The translations under genes and the position numbers were made by a program. Shown here piece by piece: positions 1 to 12,572 of a stretch of DNA of 64,000 nt. The notes beneath the pieces were generated by a model. That model was not told the DNA's origin, made no database searches, and saw nothing but the letters and a program-made list of their open reading frames with translations. Origin of the DNA: Anisakis pegreffii (Eukaryota > Nematoda > Chromadorea > Rhabditida > Anisakidae). Positions within the stretch are counted from its first letter, which is position 1; each line of letters begins with the position of its first letter. Location of the stretch: positions 164,913 to 228,912 of the forward strand of contig JAPYMA010001443.1 of the NCBI GenBank assembly GCA_035041965.1, written 5' to 3'.

Positions 1-1550
1 GATGAATACAGAGATATGTGATTGCTTGAATGCAAGAACTTGAATGCGGCACGAAATGTACGAATTTAGCGGAAACGATTGTTTTCTTACGCAAGTAGAT
101 TCTGCGAAGAATTTTCAGTTTCACCGTACTCAACTACTGAAAACCTGTGCTCAATTAATGAAACCATCCGGGAATGATGCTTGATGGTGAATCAAGAAAA
201 CTTTCAGTGATTAAACAGCATCCTTGTCGATAGCAGTTGATCGATCTCATGTGGCTAAAAGCACCTAACTGAAAACCTTTTATTCGTTCAACAACAGTTC
301 AGAGAAAGTTCGATTTTTATCCACATTAAGCATCAGTCCCTCCCTGTCTGCTAACCTTACATCGTTGCATAAATTAGTTGCGATTGCATGAGTAAGCGCA
401 GTCACGCACATTTCCAGCAGTGTATCCAGGTAGCGCATTCGAATGAAAACTTATAGAGAATTTCATGCCGTCTGATGAAAGCATTCGAAAAGCTGCAACG
501 GCGACTCTGAATCATCAGCAAAAGAAATCCAATTTCAAATTCGAAAGTTAAATATTCAATTGAAGAAAATGCTACATAGATGCTGTACGTAACATCACCA
601 CATCTTTACTCTGTTTGAGATGACATTATAAAATTTGCATAATCAACGATAATGCGGCCATAAGGCATGAAATTGTTGCCGATGCTTATTCTCAGCAAAA
701 GTAAGAAGACGTGCCACTTTTTTTGTAAGAAGGGTGATTTTCTTTTTTTTGCGGATGGAGTTTGTTTGTAACAGCAAGCAGCGAGAGGTGTTAATCAATG
801 GACTAAGTAAGCACCAGTGCATTTGATGAAATGACCAAGATTCATAAATCAGAGATCGCATTACGTATGTATGTATGTACGTACGTGTGAATGGTGAACT
901 CGAATGCGGATCGCTTATCAAACTTGGTAGCATTCAAGCAATTAATTGTTTTCATGTCATGGACATACTCATGAAATACTCATGTGATTGTTGCTCAGTA
1001 CATGTCATTTAAGAGGTATAAGATCTGCGTAAATTACAATCGAATATCAATGATTTTTGGTTCAATTTGCATACAATACAAACACAAGTATTCGTGGCAT
1101 TCGACTGCGCATAACCAGAATTGAGTGATAATATTTGCTATAGTATTTCATACATTAACAGAGCACAATCGCTTCATGCCGTTGTTTCGTTCAGCTTTAT
1201 AAAATGCATTTTTGATGTTACTTGCATCAATAAGCTTTAGGTAAATGGTGAAAAGTTCTAAAAAGTTTCAGATTATTTAATTTTTTCTGCAGTGAATGCA
1301 TTTTTGAGGATCCAATTGGACACGTTCGAATATCGATGCTCTGCACATAGTGCTTCTGATGATATTGGGCGTAGCGCGATATTTTTTGGTAGTGTTCGAT
1401 CAGATTGAAGAGCACTGTGAACGCTTGTCATATTATTGTGCGATACGATACGCTGCTCCTTATCATGCGAACTGATAATTGACTGATAACCAATGCTATT
1501 TCTTAGGTTATAAGTCGACAGAATCACCATAGTGCCAGTATTTTTCACTG
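1..1550. other. 5' flank of the metal-transporter gene, no gene seen
   Basis: Only short, compositionally ordinary open frames (under 105 codons) occur here on either strand, and none pairs with convincing splice sites or a familiar protein. A short GTAT/GTAC microsatellite lies at about 862-889. The promoter of the downstream transporter gene presumably lies here, but I recognise no specific element. Confidence 0.6.
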
Positions 1551-4500
1551 ATGTCGGCCGTCATAACCCCACAACGTACGCCTAAACCTCCAAAAGTTTT
1601 CGCTAAGGGTGAGAAGAATGAGGCGACAAAAAAAGAGGTTGATCACATGTGCCATAGAGTGAAAATTCCCGATATCGAAGATGTGAGTTTTGCGACCATT
1701 CAATAGATTATAGACCAGTTTTTTTTTTTGAACTTCTTTTCGATCATTTTCATGCTTCTTGGTTCTAATCGAAATTTCGAAGCTAACGAATGCAATCCAG
1801 CCAGCTCTGTATCTTTCATAAGAATCCTTCATATTGCATTGTAGTACCCTCAAAAGAAACTATTACGTAATCAACGATCTCAGAACGGATCACATTTCAA
1901 ACCACTGACCTTATTTTGATACGATCAATTATTGATTTGATGGGATTTTGGAGAAGAATAAATTAAATGTTCGATCGATCACTAGCTGGAGCAAGGCGAA
2001 AGAAAAATTCTCCTATGGCTGCTTGAAATTCGTTTTCACTGGAACAAATGATCGTAGTGGGAGAAACTTTCGGTGAAATCTGCTGCAAATTTTGGAATTT
2101 CCAATCGTAATTCGATTATTACTTATTTCAGAAATGGTTCAGCTTTCGAATTCTATGGGCCTTCACAGGCCCCGGCTTTCTGATGAGTATCGCCTATTTG
2201 GATCCGGGCAACATCGAAAGTGACTTGCGATCTGGTGCAGTCGCAAAATACAAGGTTTTTTAGCTTCACAAAGAAATGTTTCGAACGTTCGAGCCATTAC
2301 GTTGTTTGTTAAACACGACAACATTGTTCTAACAATGAGCATATGATCAATTCAATGCGACATAAAACCGCAATTCATGCTCATTGTTTTGCACGTGTAC
2401 GTCAACGACGATTCGTTGAATATTAGAGGAGGTGAAGTATTGGAGGATGTGAAGTAAGAGAATGTGGTGTTCGTAACGATAGCGCATTTAGGGGAATAAT
2501 TTTGATCGTGAAGGAGAGTTGAAACTGTAACATGCCATTAGGGTTAGAAGCGACGAATTTGCTGCTTAAATGGAATGGCATGTTTACACAAGATAAAACA
2601 CACTTATCATCAATCATCATGATCAACTCTGCAAATCATCTAAATAAATGTTTTTTGCGGCAGTTAGCTCTTTGTTTGTTGTGTTCAGTGATTGTTTCTT
2701 CGAATGATCCACTGATGATGAGTGCACAAGGAGTTAAGCCAGATCTATTTAACTATGAATTATTTTGCAGTTGATATGGGTATTACTGCTGGCGCATGTA
2801 CTCGGCTTGCTCTTGCAACGTTTATCGGCACGTCTAGGAATCGTTTCTGGGATGCATTTAGCCGAAGTGGCGCACGAATATTATCCACGAGTTCCACGTT
2901 TAATACTATGGATTTTGGTGGAGGTGGCTATTGTGGGCGCAGATATGCAGGAGGTTATCGGTACTTCAATAGCCATCTATCTGATATCGAATACGGTGTA
3001 AGTATTGAATGCAAAATTATTGGTACTTCAATTTCAGTTGTGCAAAATTTATTCCGTTGATAATCAGTGGGCAAGTAATACATTGCAATAACATGATTTT
3101 GACAGCCGAAAAAGTCATAGAGACGCTAGATAATGCCTTAATGTCACAAAAATTGAAATAACATCTATTCACTGGTTCTTTTAAAGTCTAAATAGCAAAA
3201 GGTGAACAATTCAGACGAAATATTTTTTTGTTGAAATGAATTCAGAATTCCATTATGGGCTGGTGTATTGATAACAATCTGTGACACATTCACGTTTATG
3301 TTCTTCGATCGATACGGTGTTCGCAAATTCGAGTTCTTTTTCTGCTTCCTCATCTCAGTTATGGCCGTTACGTTCGGATATGAATTCTTTACAACTCAAC
3401 CGAACTTGGTTAGCTCTTTCCTTTCCTAACTTGAGAATCAATCAACTTCAGTCAGCAACTGATGCTGAGGAAAAAACTTTCTTTTGTGGTTCTGAAATTG
3501 CCGAGGTACAAGCCGGCACTATCTTGCTAAGAGTTTCGTATTTCGGCATAAACTTGAGAAATTCAATGTGCTAATGGAATACGATAGTGAAAGGTGTTTC
3601 CTGGAATTGGCAAATGGATTGAAATTGAGAAAATTTCGCGGTTGCCGAAGAACATAGCTGCTGATATTGAAAAACTAATGAAAATCATCCATTCAGCGTA
3701 CTAGCGATGATCAGCACATCGAAAAAATAGTTCACTGAATGAGCACTCGGAATAACTGTTCAAATTGCTCAATGATTGAAAAATTTTAGGGAGAAGTAGC
3801 AAAAGGTACATTCATACCGTGGTGCAGTAATTGTGGTTCAGACGAGTTTCAAATGGCCATTGGCGTTGTTGGTGCTGTGATTATGCCTCACAATCTCTAT
3901 CTTCATTCAGCGCTCGTTAGGGTAAGTGAATCAATTGTTTTACGAGCAAATTTTGATGGTTGACTCAAATGTCTACAGATGAGATTTCTTGTGGACATTC
4001 TCGACTATGTACGCTCAATTTTCAGTCGGATCAAAGCATCTCAGTAATAAATGATGAGCTCGATAATCATTCGGACAAGCAAATAGAACGAAAGAAAGCA
4101 AAGAAGCCTGAATGTCACAAAAATTCATAGTGTTTCATGAAGAACAAAATTTAGCGGCAGTAGATCAGTCCCAAACGTTTGACTGTTCGCCTGTTGAAAG
4201 TTGCATGAATTACTGGTTATTTCAATGAGAGCATAGCCAGTTTTGTTGAGATTCGTAATAGAAATTTTTGGAGAACGACGTGGACATCAAACAGCAGACT
4301 TTTGATATGAAACTCCAAATCAGTTTCTATGGATATCGATAATATCGTCCATCATTGGGCGAAAACGCTACTTATTGTTAATGAGAGCAATTAAAAAAGT
4401 TCTGAAGATTTTCATAATGCTCTTTTTGCCTTTTTGAAGGCGGCTGTTGTGTTGGGAGAAAAATTGGGCGATTTAGGCGCAATTGGGCGACTTAACTCTG

Positions 4501-7500
4501 ATGAGCTTTTGGCCGAAATACGTTGAGAACGACTACTTTAAATTGTTTCAGAGTCGTGTTGTTGATCGAAGCAAGAAGAATCAAGTGCAAATAGCGAATA
4601 AATACTTCTTTATCGAGTCAGCCATTGCCTTACTGTGTTCATTCATCATCAATCTGTTTGTGGTTTCTGTGTTCGGTAAAGGTTTCCATGGAAAGACAAA
4701 CGGCGATATAGTAAGTTTCACTCTTTCATTTGATACCGCTTCCTTTTCCATCGATAATCTCTTTTCGTTACTTTCATAAGATGCCATCCTAACCGCTTCA
4801 GCCATTATGTTTCGAAAGTGATTAGCTTCCATTGTCGATAACCTACAGCCAGCAGCCATTCAAAGCGCATTTCGCAACTGATCCTCACCAGAATCACTGA
4901 AATTTGTTTGAATGATATCGGCGGAGTTACGATAAATGAAATTATCGCTTAAAACATGCAAGCATCAAGCAACCTCATCACTGATGCTTGTTCTTGAACT
5001 CAGTTCACTTGTAAGACCTGAACCATTCAGCAAAAAAAAGAATTGTGAGCGATATGTATCAGTAGTGAAGGTTGGTTGAACAATAGTGAATGTTGACTGA
5101 ACGAAGTAATAAATCTAACTATATATAAGAAGTTCCGAAAGTCTGAAGGCATTGGTGAAATATACTCCTTGAGGAATGAAATTTCACCAGTATCCCAATC
5201 AACTAAAAATATTAATAGAGTACATCTTGATAGAAATTATTACCAAGATATCATCAGATAATATTTCATTTTGATGAAATGTTGAAACATCGTTTCATCT
5301 TGCTTGGGCATTATTCGATCAGTTTCCATTATTCGATCAGTGATGCTCATCCTGATATAAACTACTCTATTTTATAATGAATATTATGCGTTAAACTACT
5401 TCCCATGATAGTAGACTTTGGGAGCCACAATTGCAGATGACTAAATTCGGATCAATTTAGTTCGGAAATGTTTTCTTCAGTATGACACCTGTCAACAACC
5501 GGGCAACGATATGCCCTCACACTATCGTTCTGTGTTCCTGAACGACACCGAACCTGCAGAGTCTGACATCTATCATAGTGGAATTTTGCTGGGATGTACG
5601 TATGGTGTTGGAGCGCTTTATGTGTGGGCGGTTGGCATTCTCGCAGCTGGTCAAAGTTCTACAATGACCGGTACATATGCAGGTCAATTCGTCATGGAGG
5701 TGGGTTTTTTTGTTTCCATTGAAATTCGCTCTTCAAATTTCGTTCCATACGTCAAGGTTTGAGATATGAAATGAAACTTGATCAGTGCATACGTTGAGCA
5801 GCAGCTGGTTTTCCGTTGGACAGTACATGCTTAACCCCGTTAGATGATTGTGTTAACTTCAAAATCAACGAGGTAAAACGACTTCGAAGATGTGAATTCA
5901 AAAGTAGTAAGCTCGGAAATTTAAGAAAATTTTCTTAACCGGAATCGTGAGTACTGTCGAACTGAGTACAATATGCGCCTCAATTATGATAACAACTTTT
6001 GAGCATTATCTAGTTTGGTCCAATGTGAACCTCGAAGTGTGATTTTCACATGATGTCTGTTACTGTGTGCGATTGTGCTATGACGAAAGTTTCATATGAA
6101 TGTGATGAGTTTATGGAAAATTATACACACCCATTTATATCGTAACTGAGACGAACCGTATGCTTATTGTTAGATGAATGAGTAATCACTGAACCAGCAA
6201 TTGATCTTTCGTTCATTCTGAGTGAATGCAAAATAATCGTCAACAGCGACGCATCTATGAATTTTCAGGGATTCATTCAGATTCGTATGATCAGATGGAA
6301 GCGAATTCTCCTTACAAGGTTAATGTCTGAATGATATTTCGTTTCAAAATGCCTCTTTTTTCGAGCATCTCTTTGATTATCAATGAAGATTCATAGTTGT
6401 TCTGATCAATACGCCATTACGATGCGATTTTACATCAATAAACTTTCAGATCAATAGCAATTTTACCGACACTAATTGTGACGATATTCAGTCGAGGTGT
6501 TGGATATATAACATCCATGAACGATATTCTCAATTGTGTTCAAATGATCCAGCTTCCGTTCGCTCTTTTACCGGTGCTTACGTTTACCTCGAACAAACAA
6601 ATAATGGGTGAATTTGCCTGCAGCAGGTACGTTCTCTAATTCCACCGCATCCTTGTTCCCATCATTCGATCAGTGATGCTCATCCTGATATAAACTACTC
6701 TATTTTATAATGAATATTATGCCTTAAACTACTTCCTATGAGATAGATACTCAAGTCTGTCATATGATAAAACGATAAGAGAGAGCGGTGAACATGGTGA
6801 AGAGCCATCTACTGCGATGAACTTATCAAAATATCTCGATAACACCTGGAATATTTGCTCCAGAAGTCTTTTGGATTGACCTCTTGTGAATAAATTTGCA
6901 CGTACATAGGTTCACAGCTACTGCTGGCTGTCATTATGAGTGTGTATGGATTAAAGACGATAACATTAATGAAAGAAAATATTTTAAACGAGTTATTAAA
7001 CTGCCGTTTTTTCAAACAGATTACAAAAGGTATTCTCTGTATGCATTTCTGCGGTTGTCATAGCGATAAATATGTATTTTCTGTACGAACAAATCAGTGC
7101 AACTGTTGGCACGGAATGGTACGTGTTGACACCTCTGGGAATATTTGTTGCTATTTACGCAGCATTTGTTGCATATTTTGTAAGTGTTTTCTCTTGTTCA
7201 TCTGTTTTATTCACCCAATAAACCTTCTCGATTAGTGCCTCATAATCAGTTTGGATTTAAGTGATGAAAACAACCACAAAAAACGTTCCAGTTTTTGGAA
7301 ACAATCAAAATTGCCTTTCCATTCAATAAAAAACAATAACGACTGTCGTGAATGTCCAAAATCATATCTAAAAGCCATTGTGCACAAAATCAAACATTAT
7401 TACCCGAATATATCAGCTTTAATAGAAAAGCAATGCTTGTCTGATAAACAATATTCCACATTTGAATGCCTATTGCAATTTCAGGCTTATTATTGCATCA

Positions 7501-7992
7501 CCTCAATGAACATCGTGAAACCAATCAAATGGGTGAGCTTTTTTTTTTTGAATGTGTCAACGCTCAAGTCTCACGTGACATTCGTCATAGCTCTTTGTTT
7601 TTTGCTGTTTTTCGGTTTTTGAAGATGGATCCTATTTAATTCTCGTATTCAATTTGTGAAAGAAAATCACAGGTCAACAAATGAAAGCATTTTATTTGTA
7701 CATGATCAAAATGCATTTCCGATTTTAGATTCGTTCATGAAAATAATACAACTTAATTTGAAACGCTAAAAATCATGATGCTCATATGAAACAACAAATA
7801 TTACTAGCGAATGTATCGGAATCAAGCAAAACATTTGAAAGAATAATTGTGCAAGTAATCTTATAACGACTCGTTAACAACTTGCAGAAATGTCTTCCAC
7901 AACCAGATTACAACAAATTTGACCAGCCATGGACCGAAGATGAGAAGGACGGTAAATTAAGCAGTATGAGTGACATTTACACTATCGAATAA
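1551..7992 (+). CDS. smf: NRAMP-family divalent metal transporter (SMF/DMT1-like)
   Basis: Proton-coupled importer of Fe2+/Mn2+ and related metals at plasma or endosomal membranes. Twelve exons join in phase: 1551-1682, 2132-2254, 2771-2997, 3246-3408, 3790-3921, 4552-4710, 5481-5699, 6269-6318, 6450-6626, 7020-7179, 7485-7532, 7888-7992. The product is 564 aa, the usual length for animal NRAMPs. The TM1 metal-binding motif DPGN is at residues 68-71, the TM6 motif MPHN at 247-250, and the family signature [14 protein letters not shown] at 369-382. A glycosylation sequon NDT (about 333) lies in the loop before that helix, as in mammalian DMT1. The start ATG at 1551 opens a 44-residue charged cytosolic leader. 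The 48-base exon 7485-7532 and the weak donor at 3409 (GTTAGC) are the least certain parts. Nothing is missing from the transport core, so the gene looks functional. Confidence 0.93.
5331..5408 (+). repeat. Intronic repeat, copy 1 of 2
   Basis: This 78-base stretch in the transporter intron 4711-5480 recurs at 6664-6741 with only two mismatches. It starts with ATTCGATCAGTGATGCTC. The first ten bases (ATTCGATCAG) also occur once more just upstream at about 5313-5322. Confidence 0.9.
6664..6741 (+). repeat. Intronic repeat, copy 2 of 2
   Basis: Second copy of the 78-base repeat at 5331-5408, in the intron 6627-7019 of the same gene and in the same orientation, 76 of 78 bases identical. Confidence 0.9.
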
Positions 7993-8805
7993 ACACAAGA
8001 GACGGAGTTCGATGAATAACAAGGATCAACTGAATAGGATTCAAATGTAATAATACATAATGACACGACGATTGTCGTGCTGCATGAGGAGCAAAGTGAA
8101 TGCATATTATTCAATGAGCTGTGTCAACGATTAGCATAGTCGCATTTTTAGATGTATAAATAAACCTATGTGATTTTTGCATTTTTCTGTAATACACTTA
8201 TCAATTGTATCTGTATTAAAGCTTTCACTACTCCTCTGTGTTCGCATTTATGCATTTAGCGAATAATCATTTGCATATTCAATATCAACATCAAATGCCA
8301 TTCAAGCAGGAAAACTGAAAAAAAAAGTCAAAAAAACAATGATATTGAGCATTTGGGCGAATGCATTACGGAAACTGAGCTTCCATGATCACATCTATTA
8401 TTTGATGATTATACACAGTGATCGTGAGGTAGGTAGGCCACAAACAATGAATTAACGCCCAAATTTGACTGATGAACAATTATTGGACAAGAACAATATC
8501 AATGCAATACACACTTATCGAATCAATCGATCGCATAGAAAACTTCAAATCAAAATCAGAAGAAACAAGAAAAATTCTTCGCTGAACTGTTTTAATTTTG
8601 ACTGCAGAAACCACTTTTATCACAAAATAATTCCCGAAAATATCACAAAAGTCGAAGTAAACGAAAAATTTATACATGGAGATAGGAGGAGAAAAACTAT
8701 GAAAGGCAAACGGAAAAGTGGTTTCGATACGACAACAAAAAGTGGAAAGTAACAAATCCAGAATTGGTTCGAAATTTGAACGAAAAAAATAAGACACAGA
8801 GTTGA
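7993..8805. other. Tail-to-tail intergenic region
   Basis: Separates the 3' ends of the metal transporter (+) and the SLC38A10-like gene (-). It holds the transporter's probable poly(A) signal. Overlapping open frames on both strands at 8465-8797 are lysine- or phenylalanine-rich, mirror each other, and have no support as genes. Confidence 0.6.
8159..8164 (+). terminator. Probable poly(A) signal of the metal-transporter gene
   Basis: An AATAAA hexamer lies 167 bases after the stop codon, in an AT-rich 3' flank. The position fits a 3'UTR of about 190 bases. Confidence 0.5.
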
Positions 8806-11178
8806 TCAGATTTCTTTATCGGTATTCTTTGATGCAACGTTTTCAACGATAGAGCTCTTTTGTAGATTTGGCTCGTTTTTGGTCGCTGGCAGTTCTCTAG
8901 CAGCACTCAGATTCCCTACCATCTTGAGGTCATTTTTAGAGACGGCTGATTCCAATGATGGCTTCTCGGGCACATTATTTGGGATAACATTTTGCTTTAT
9001 TTCAGCAACTGACCTCAGCTGAACGTTGATATCTTGTGAAAAACGACGTTTCGCTTCATCTTCCATGATCGGCGGATTGGCTTCTGAGCTCACATTCAGC
9101 ATGAGACTGTTACTCATTGTTTCGTGCCGCTTATTTTCATCAACTTTTTCGACCGAAACGTTTTCAGTTTTCTTTAGAGACATGTCACTTTGCCCGATTA
9201 CTGATGCCGCTGTTTTCGCATCATTCAGAGAATACTTCTTCTGCTCATTCAATTGTTCAGTTTTGACTTCACCCGTTTTCTGATTCGTTTCACTGCTCGG
9301 TTGCTTCTCTTGGCTAACAGCATTTAGCGATCTAACTTGGATGCTTCCGTTGTCATTAACCACCTTTGGGGATTGCTTGACGTTACTTTGCAATCGACTG
9401 CTAGCCGATTGTTCCAACGAAGTCTCTCGCCTGAACACTTTTTTCGATTCCTCTCTAACTTGATCTTTACTATCATTTGAATTCGTTTGTGATAAATTTT
9501 TAGAAATCATATCACTTTGTGATAAATTCATTCCGTCTTTAACAGCGGTCCTTTTTTCAATTTCTATATGCATATTGTGATGTTCGTTCAATTCTTTGAC
9601 CAATTTTTGTTGTTCCTTGATCATTTGGTCTTGTTCTTTTCGTTGCTCTTTCATTTCGGCTAATATCTTCCTCGCCTCTTCACTAATCTCTTCTTTCTTC
9701 TTTTCAATATCGTCCACGTTCACCTTCTTATCCACTAGTAAATGACCTGTTCCATTTTGTTTCATCATAATGTCATCTTTTATTCGGTCGATTCCAGCTT
9801 GAAGTATCGCCGATTTCTCGACATCATTTGGATAATCAATCACTTGCTTTGGTAGAATAACGTCAATAACAGTGGATTGTCGTTCTGTATTGAGAACAGC
9901 CCAGGTGCCGCAAACTAGCATCAATATGCCGACTACTGTCGATAGTTTTGCGTATAATATCAACGACTGATTTGATTTAGTGGTTGATGGGCAAACAGCA
10001 ATGAAGAGAACTGACGGAATGATAATTGTCACCAGCGAACCAATCAAGGCACCCGTCAGACCAAGAATGAACTCAACATTCGGTATGACCACAGCAATGA
10101 GCAAATCCACAACGAGTATCGTGAATGTCAGTGCAATATAGGTGACTGTTGACATTTCACTAACACCATACTTATTGAATTCAGTGCGGAAGAATAAATT
10201 ATAGACGGCATTTCTGCACGGAAACAACATTAGCGGCACACTAACAGCCACTGATAACATGAACATTAGCTTCAGTGCTTGTGTTAGTATTGATGGATGT
10301 AGATAGAGCAGAATATCACCGTGTAGCTGTTGATCATTGAAGGCCACATAGCCGAATAAACCTACTGCCGCATAAATTGAACTGCAAATATTGACTGCAC
10401 CCGAAACAATCGTGTCCACTTTACGCGTCTCGGCATCTTTCACACAATCGGCCACACAAAACAGTTGTGTCTGACAAGATAGGGCCATTGAAATGATCGG
10501 CAGTGTATTCAGTACGCCCTCTTGACGCCACCAATACACGTCCATTGCCCATTTGCCGTCCAGTATTCGAGGGATGCATTCCATTAGCATTCTTACAACG
10601 AACAAAAAATAAAAGAATACCGTCACTGAACTAATCACCGACAGACTGTCCAAATTTCGAACCAATGAAAGTGGGAAAATGACAAACAAAAAGACAAAGA
10701 CCATGACAAGAATTCGCAATCGTTGCGTTGGCGCTAGCATTTGCAAGTACTCAGCAAGAACGTGAGGTCCAATATCACCAATAACAACCATGAAAGAAAC
10801 AATCGAAGACATCAAATAAAGCAACATCAATATCTCAACAAGACGTCTTCCTTTACTGCCAAATGCATATAATCCTAACGCTTCATAGCTACGCCGCCTT
10901 GTTAAAACTGCACCTTTGTACAGGAAATGACACGTGAATTTCGTTAACAGTGAACATGCGCCTATCAATATCGTGCCCAGTACGATACCACATTGCTGAA
11001 GACAATATGGCATTGCCAATACACTTACACCAACAATACAGTTGGTCAGGTTGAAAACGTGCGGCCATTGGTTGAAACCTGACAGCTGGCTGGACTCAGA
11101 GATGGAGTCGGAATCATCATGAATATCGATTCTATCACCCAACAATAACTCACGATGATCATCCAATCGTTTCTTCAT
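8806..11178 (-). CDS. SLC38A10: SLC38A10-like amino-acid transporter with long cytosolic tail
   Basis: 790 aa in one open exon. The first 430 residues are an AAAP/SLC38 transporter core with about ten to eleven hydrophobic helices. TM1 carries the family signature around NCIVGVSVLAMPYCLQQCGI (residues 46-65), and NVEFILGLTGALIGSL (about 367-382) closely matches the corresponding helix of SLC38A10. Known SLC38A10 proteins import neutral amino acids such as glutamine, alanine and glutamate and are unusual for a very long C-terminal tail. That tail is present here: a charged, probably coiled-coil stretch at about 480-530, then roughly 260 residues of Ser/Asn/Glu-rich disordered sequence. The start ATG at 11178 follows a CTTCAG acceptor by 14 bases on the minus strand. 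The missing introns are odd: its neighbours have 7-24 exons. A processed retrocopy, or a lineage-specific loss of introns, would explain this. Confidence 0.92.
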   Translation of the reverse strand: MKKRLDDHRELLLGDRIDIHDDSDSISESSQLSGFNQWPHVFNLTNCIVGVSVLAMPYCLQQCGIVLGTILIGACSLLTKFTCHFLYKGAVLTRRRSYEALGLYAFGSKGRRLVEILMLLYLMSSIVSFMVVIGDIGPHVLAEYLQMLAPTQRLRILVMVFVFLFVIFPLSLVRNLDSLSVISSVTVFFYFLFVVRMLMECIPRILDGKWAMDVYWWRQEGVLNTLPIISMALSCQTQLFCVADCVKDAETRKVDTIVSGAVNICSSIYAAVGLFGYVAFNDQQLHGDILLYLHPSILTQALKLMFMLSVAVSVPLMLFPCRNAVYNLFFRTEFNKYGVSEMSTVTYIALTFTILVVDLLIAVVIPNVEFILGLTGALIGSLVTIIIPSVLFIAVCPSTTKSNQSLILYAKLSTVVGILMLVCGTWAVLNTERQSTVIDVILPKQVIDYPNDVEKSAILQAGIDRIKDDIMMKQNGTGHLLVDKKVNVDDIEKKKEEISEEARKILAEMKEQRKEQDQMIKEQQKLVKELNEHHNMHIEIEKRTAVKDGMNLSQSDMISKNLSQTNSNDSKDQVREESKKVFRRETSLEQSASSRLQSNVKQSPKVVNDNGSIQVRSLNAVSQEKQPSSETNQKTGEVKTEQLNEQKKYSLNDAKTAASVIGQSDMSLKKTENVSVEKVDENKRHETMSNSLMLNVSSEANPPIMEDEAKRRFSQDINVQLRSVAEIKQNVIPNNVPEKPSLESAVSKNDLKMVGNLSAARELPATKNEPNLQKSSIVENVASKNTDKEI

Positions 11179-11192
11179 CGTTTACAAAGATT

Positions 11193-11202
11193 CTGAAGAT
11201 AA
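11193..11202 (-). other. Possible splice acceptor before the SLC38A10-like start
   Basis: On the minus strand TTATCTTCAG precedes the start codon by 14 bases. It could accept a spliced leader in trans or join an upstream non-coding exon. This is inference from sequence alone. Confidence 0.4.
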
Positions 11203-12553
11203 CGTACATTTTCAGTTATATCAAGAGTAACCCATATTAAGATTTTTTTTGGAAATAGTTGAGGCAAAGCCCGAGCCAGATTTAAATAACCGAAAACGGT
11301 CTAATAATTAGCAAAATCCTAGCAGTAAGTCTGATTGTGAGGTTATTGCGCATCGTACAAAGTCAAACTCAGAACATATGGATAAGTCAATTTAAGATAA
11401 AGCAACAATAAGCGTATAATACTTACTCCTTGTGATCTATCCGAGCCTTTCTACGGATACGATTCCAGAATATAATGGCAATATTTTATCTAGGGTAATT
11501 CCATACGATTCTTAAAGAGCACTTTTTTGGACAGTTGCGTTCCAGTTTCTCGTGCTTTCGTAGTCGATTGATAACAGAAGCAATCAATTCCGAATACGGA
11601 GTTGATCAGCAATCATTAACAACTGTTAATTCATATAATCCGAACGGATTAAAGGTGATCCTGAAAAAAAGCATTTCACGTTATTTTCGAAGCTATCCTG
11701 ATTGCTTCGATGCTGTTCAACAAGTCACTGTGGCTACAATTATTTCACAGTTATTTTTGCCCTCATAAAATTTAAGAGAATGATTATTTTCATCTTATCA
11801 ATTGATCGTTTACGAGCAGTTTCCCTGGATTATTGTGGATGAATTGCAGACTCGCATACATCAATATACTCAACTACTGTCGTTATTACCGTTCACTTTA
11901 ATAAAATTATTATCTCCATTAAATTTTATCTCTGACTTACTTTTGAACGTATACAACTGATTAAATTATCAACGATTCAAACGAAAATTTTGAATGAAAC
12001 AAACATTTTAAATTTGAGTGATATTCTGAAATCTAAACACCGTTAAGAATATCTCTTTCGAATCGTATAAAATCTCAACCCCATCGTAAAATTCTCTATT
12101 ACCTTAACATTCTAACACCTCAACTGGACATAAACCACCACGTCTCAGCTGCATGAATTGGTACGTAACCATTTTGAATGTTTCGACATGTTGCCACATA
12201 AACAGAGACACGGGCGACCGAGCTCGTTCAGAGGATGTGGCTCGAACAAACCAATATCCTCAATAAAAACAGCATGAAGGCACAAGAAGAATCGTCAAAC
12301 AATCGAACTATTTCAGATTCATAAAAACCTTTCTTCTTACATTTAAAGTACCCAAGAAACTATCCCCTAGTTCCGTCACTTGGCAAACTGTGACTCCGTT
12401 CGTACTTGTTGAACTCTTTGCATACCTTTCGGTGTTCCTCTTTATTTTGCAAACGTTTGTGTGAATTATTATTTTTTTTATAATCGCTGCATTATCAGTC
12501 TTTAACGCTGTTTTGATCCCTTCAAACCACATATTTTCTCTTGTTTATATCAA

Positions 12554-12563
12554 GAAACTTCAG
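12554..12563 (+). other. Probable trans-splice acceptor of spt-5
   Basis: GAAACTTCAG ends nine bases before the spt-5 start codon, with no upstream coding exon in sight. This is the usual arrangement where a nematode mRNA receives a spliced leader. Confidence 0.5.
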
Positions 12564-12572
12564 GTTATTGTC

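Larger units (their letters stand above)
11179..12572. other. Head-to-head intergenic region between SLC38A10-like gene and spt-5
   Basis: The two genes diverge from this 1.4-kb region, so it should hold both promoters. The longest frames (11535-11768 plus, 12308-12532 minus) are not recognisable and lack support. I see no TATA box or other element I can defend. Confidence 0.5.

Noticed and set aside
8465..8797. Overlapping frames on both strands between the first two genes
   Set aside because: Lys/Asn- and Phe-rich mirror images with AT-driven composition; no start or splice context.
12308..12532. Minus-strand frame upstream of spt-5
   Set aside because: No family, no splice support, and it lies in the expected divergent promoter region.
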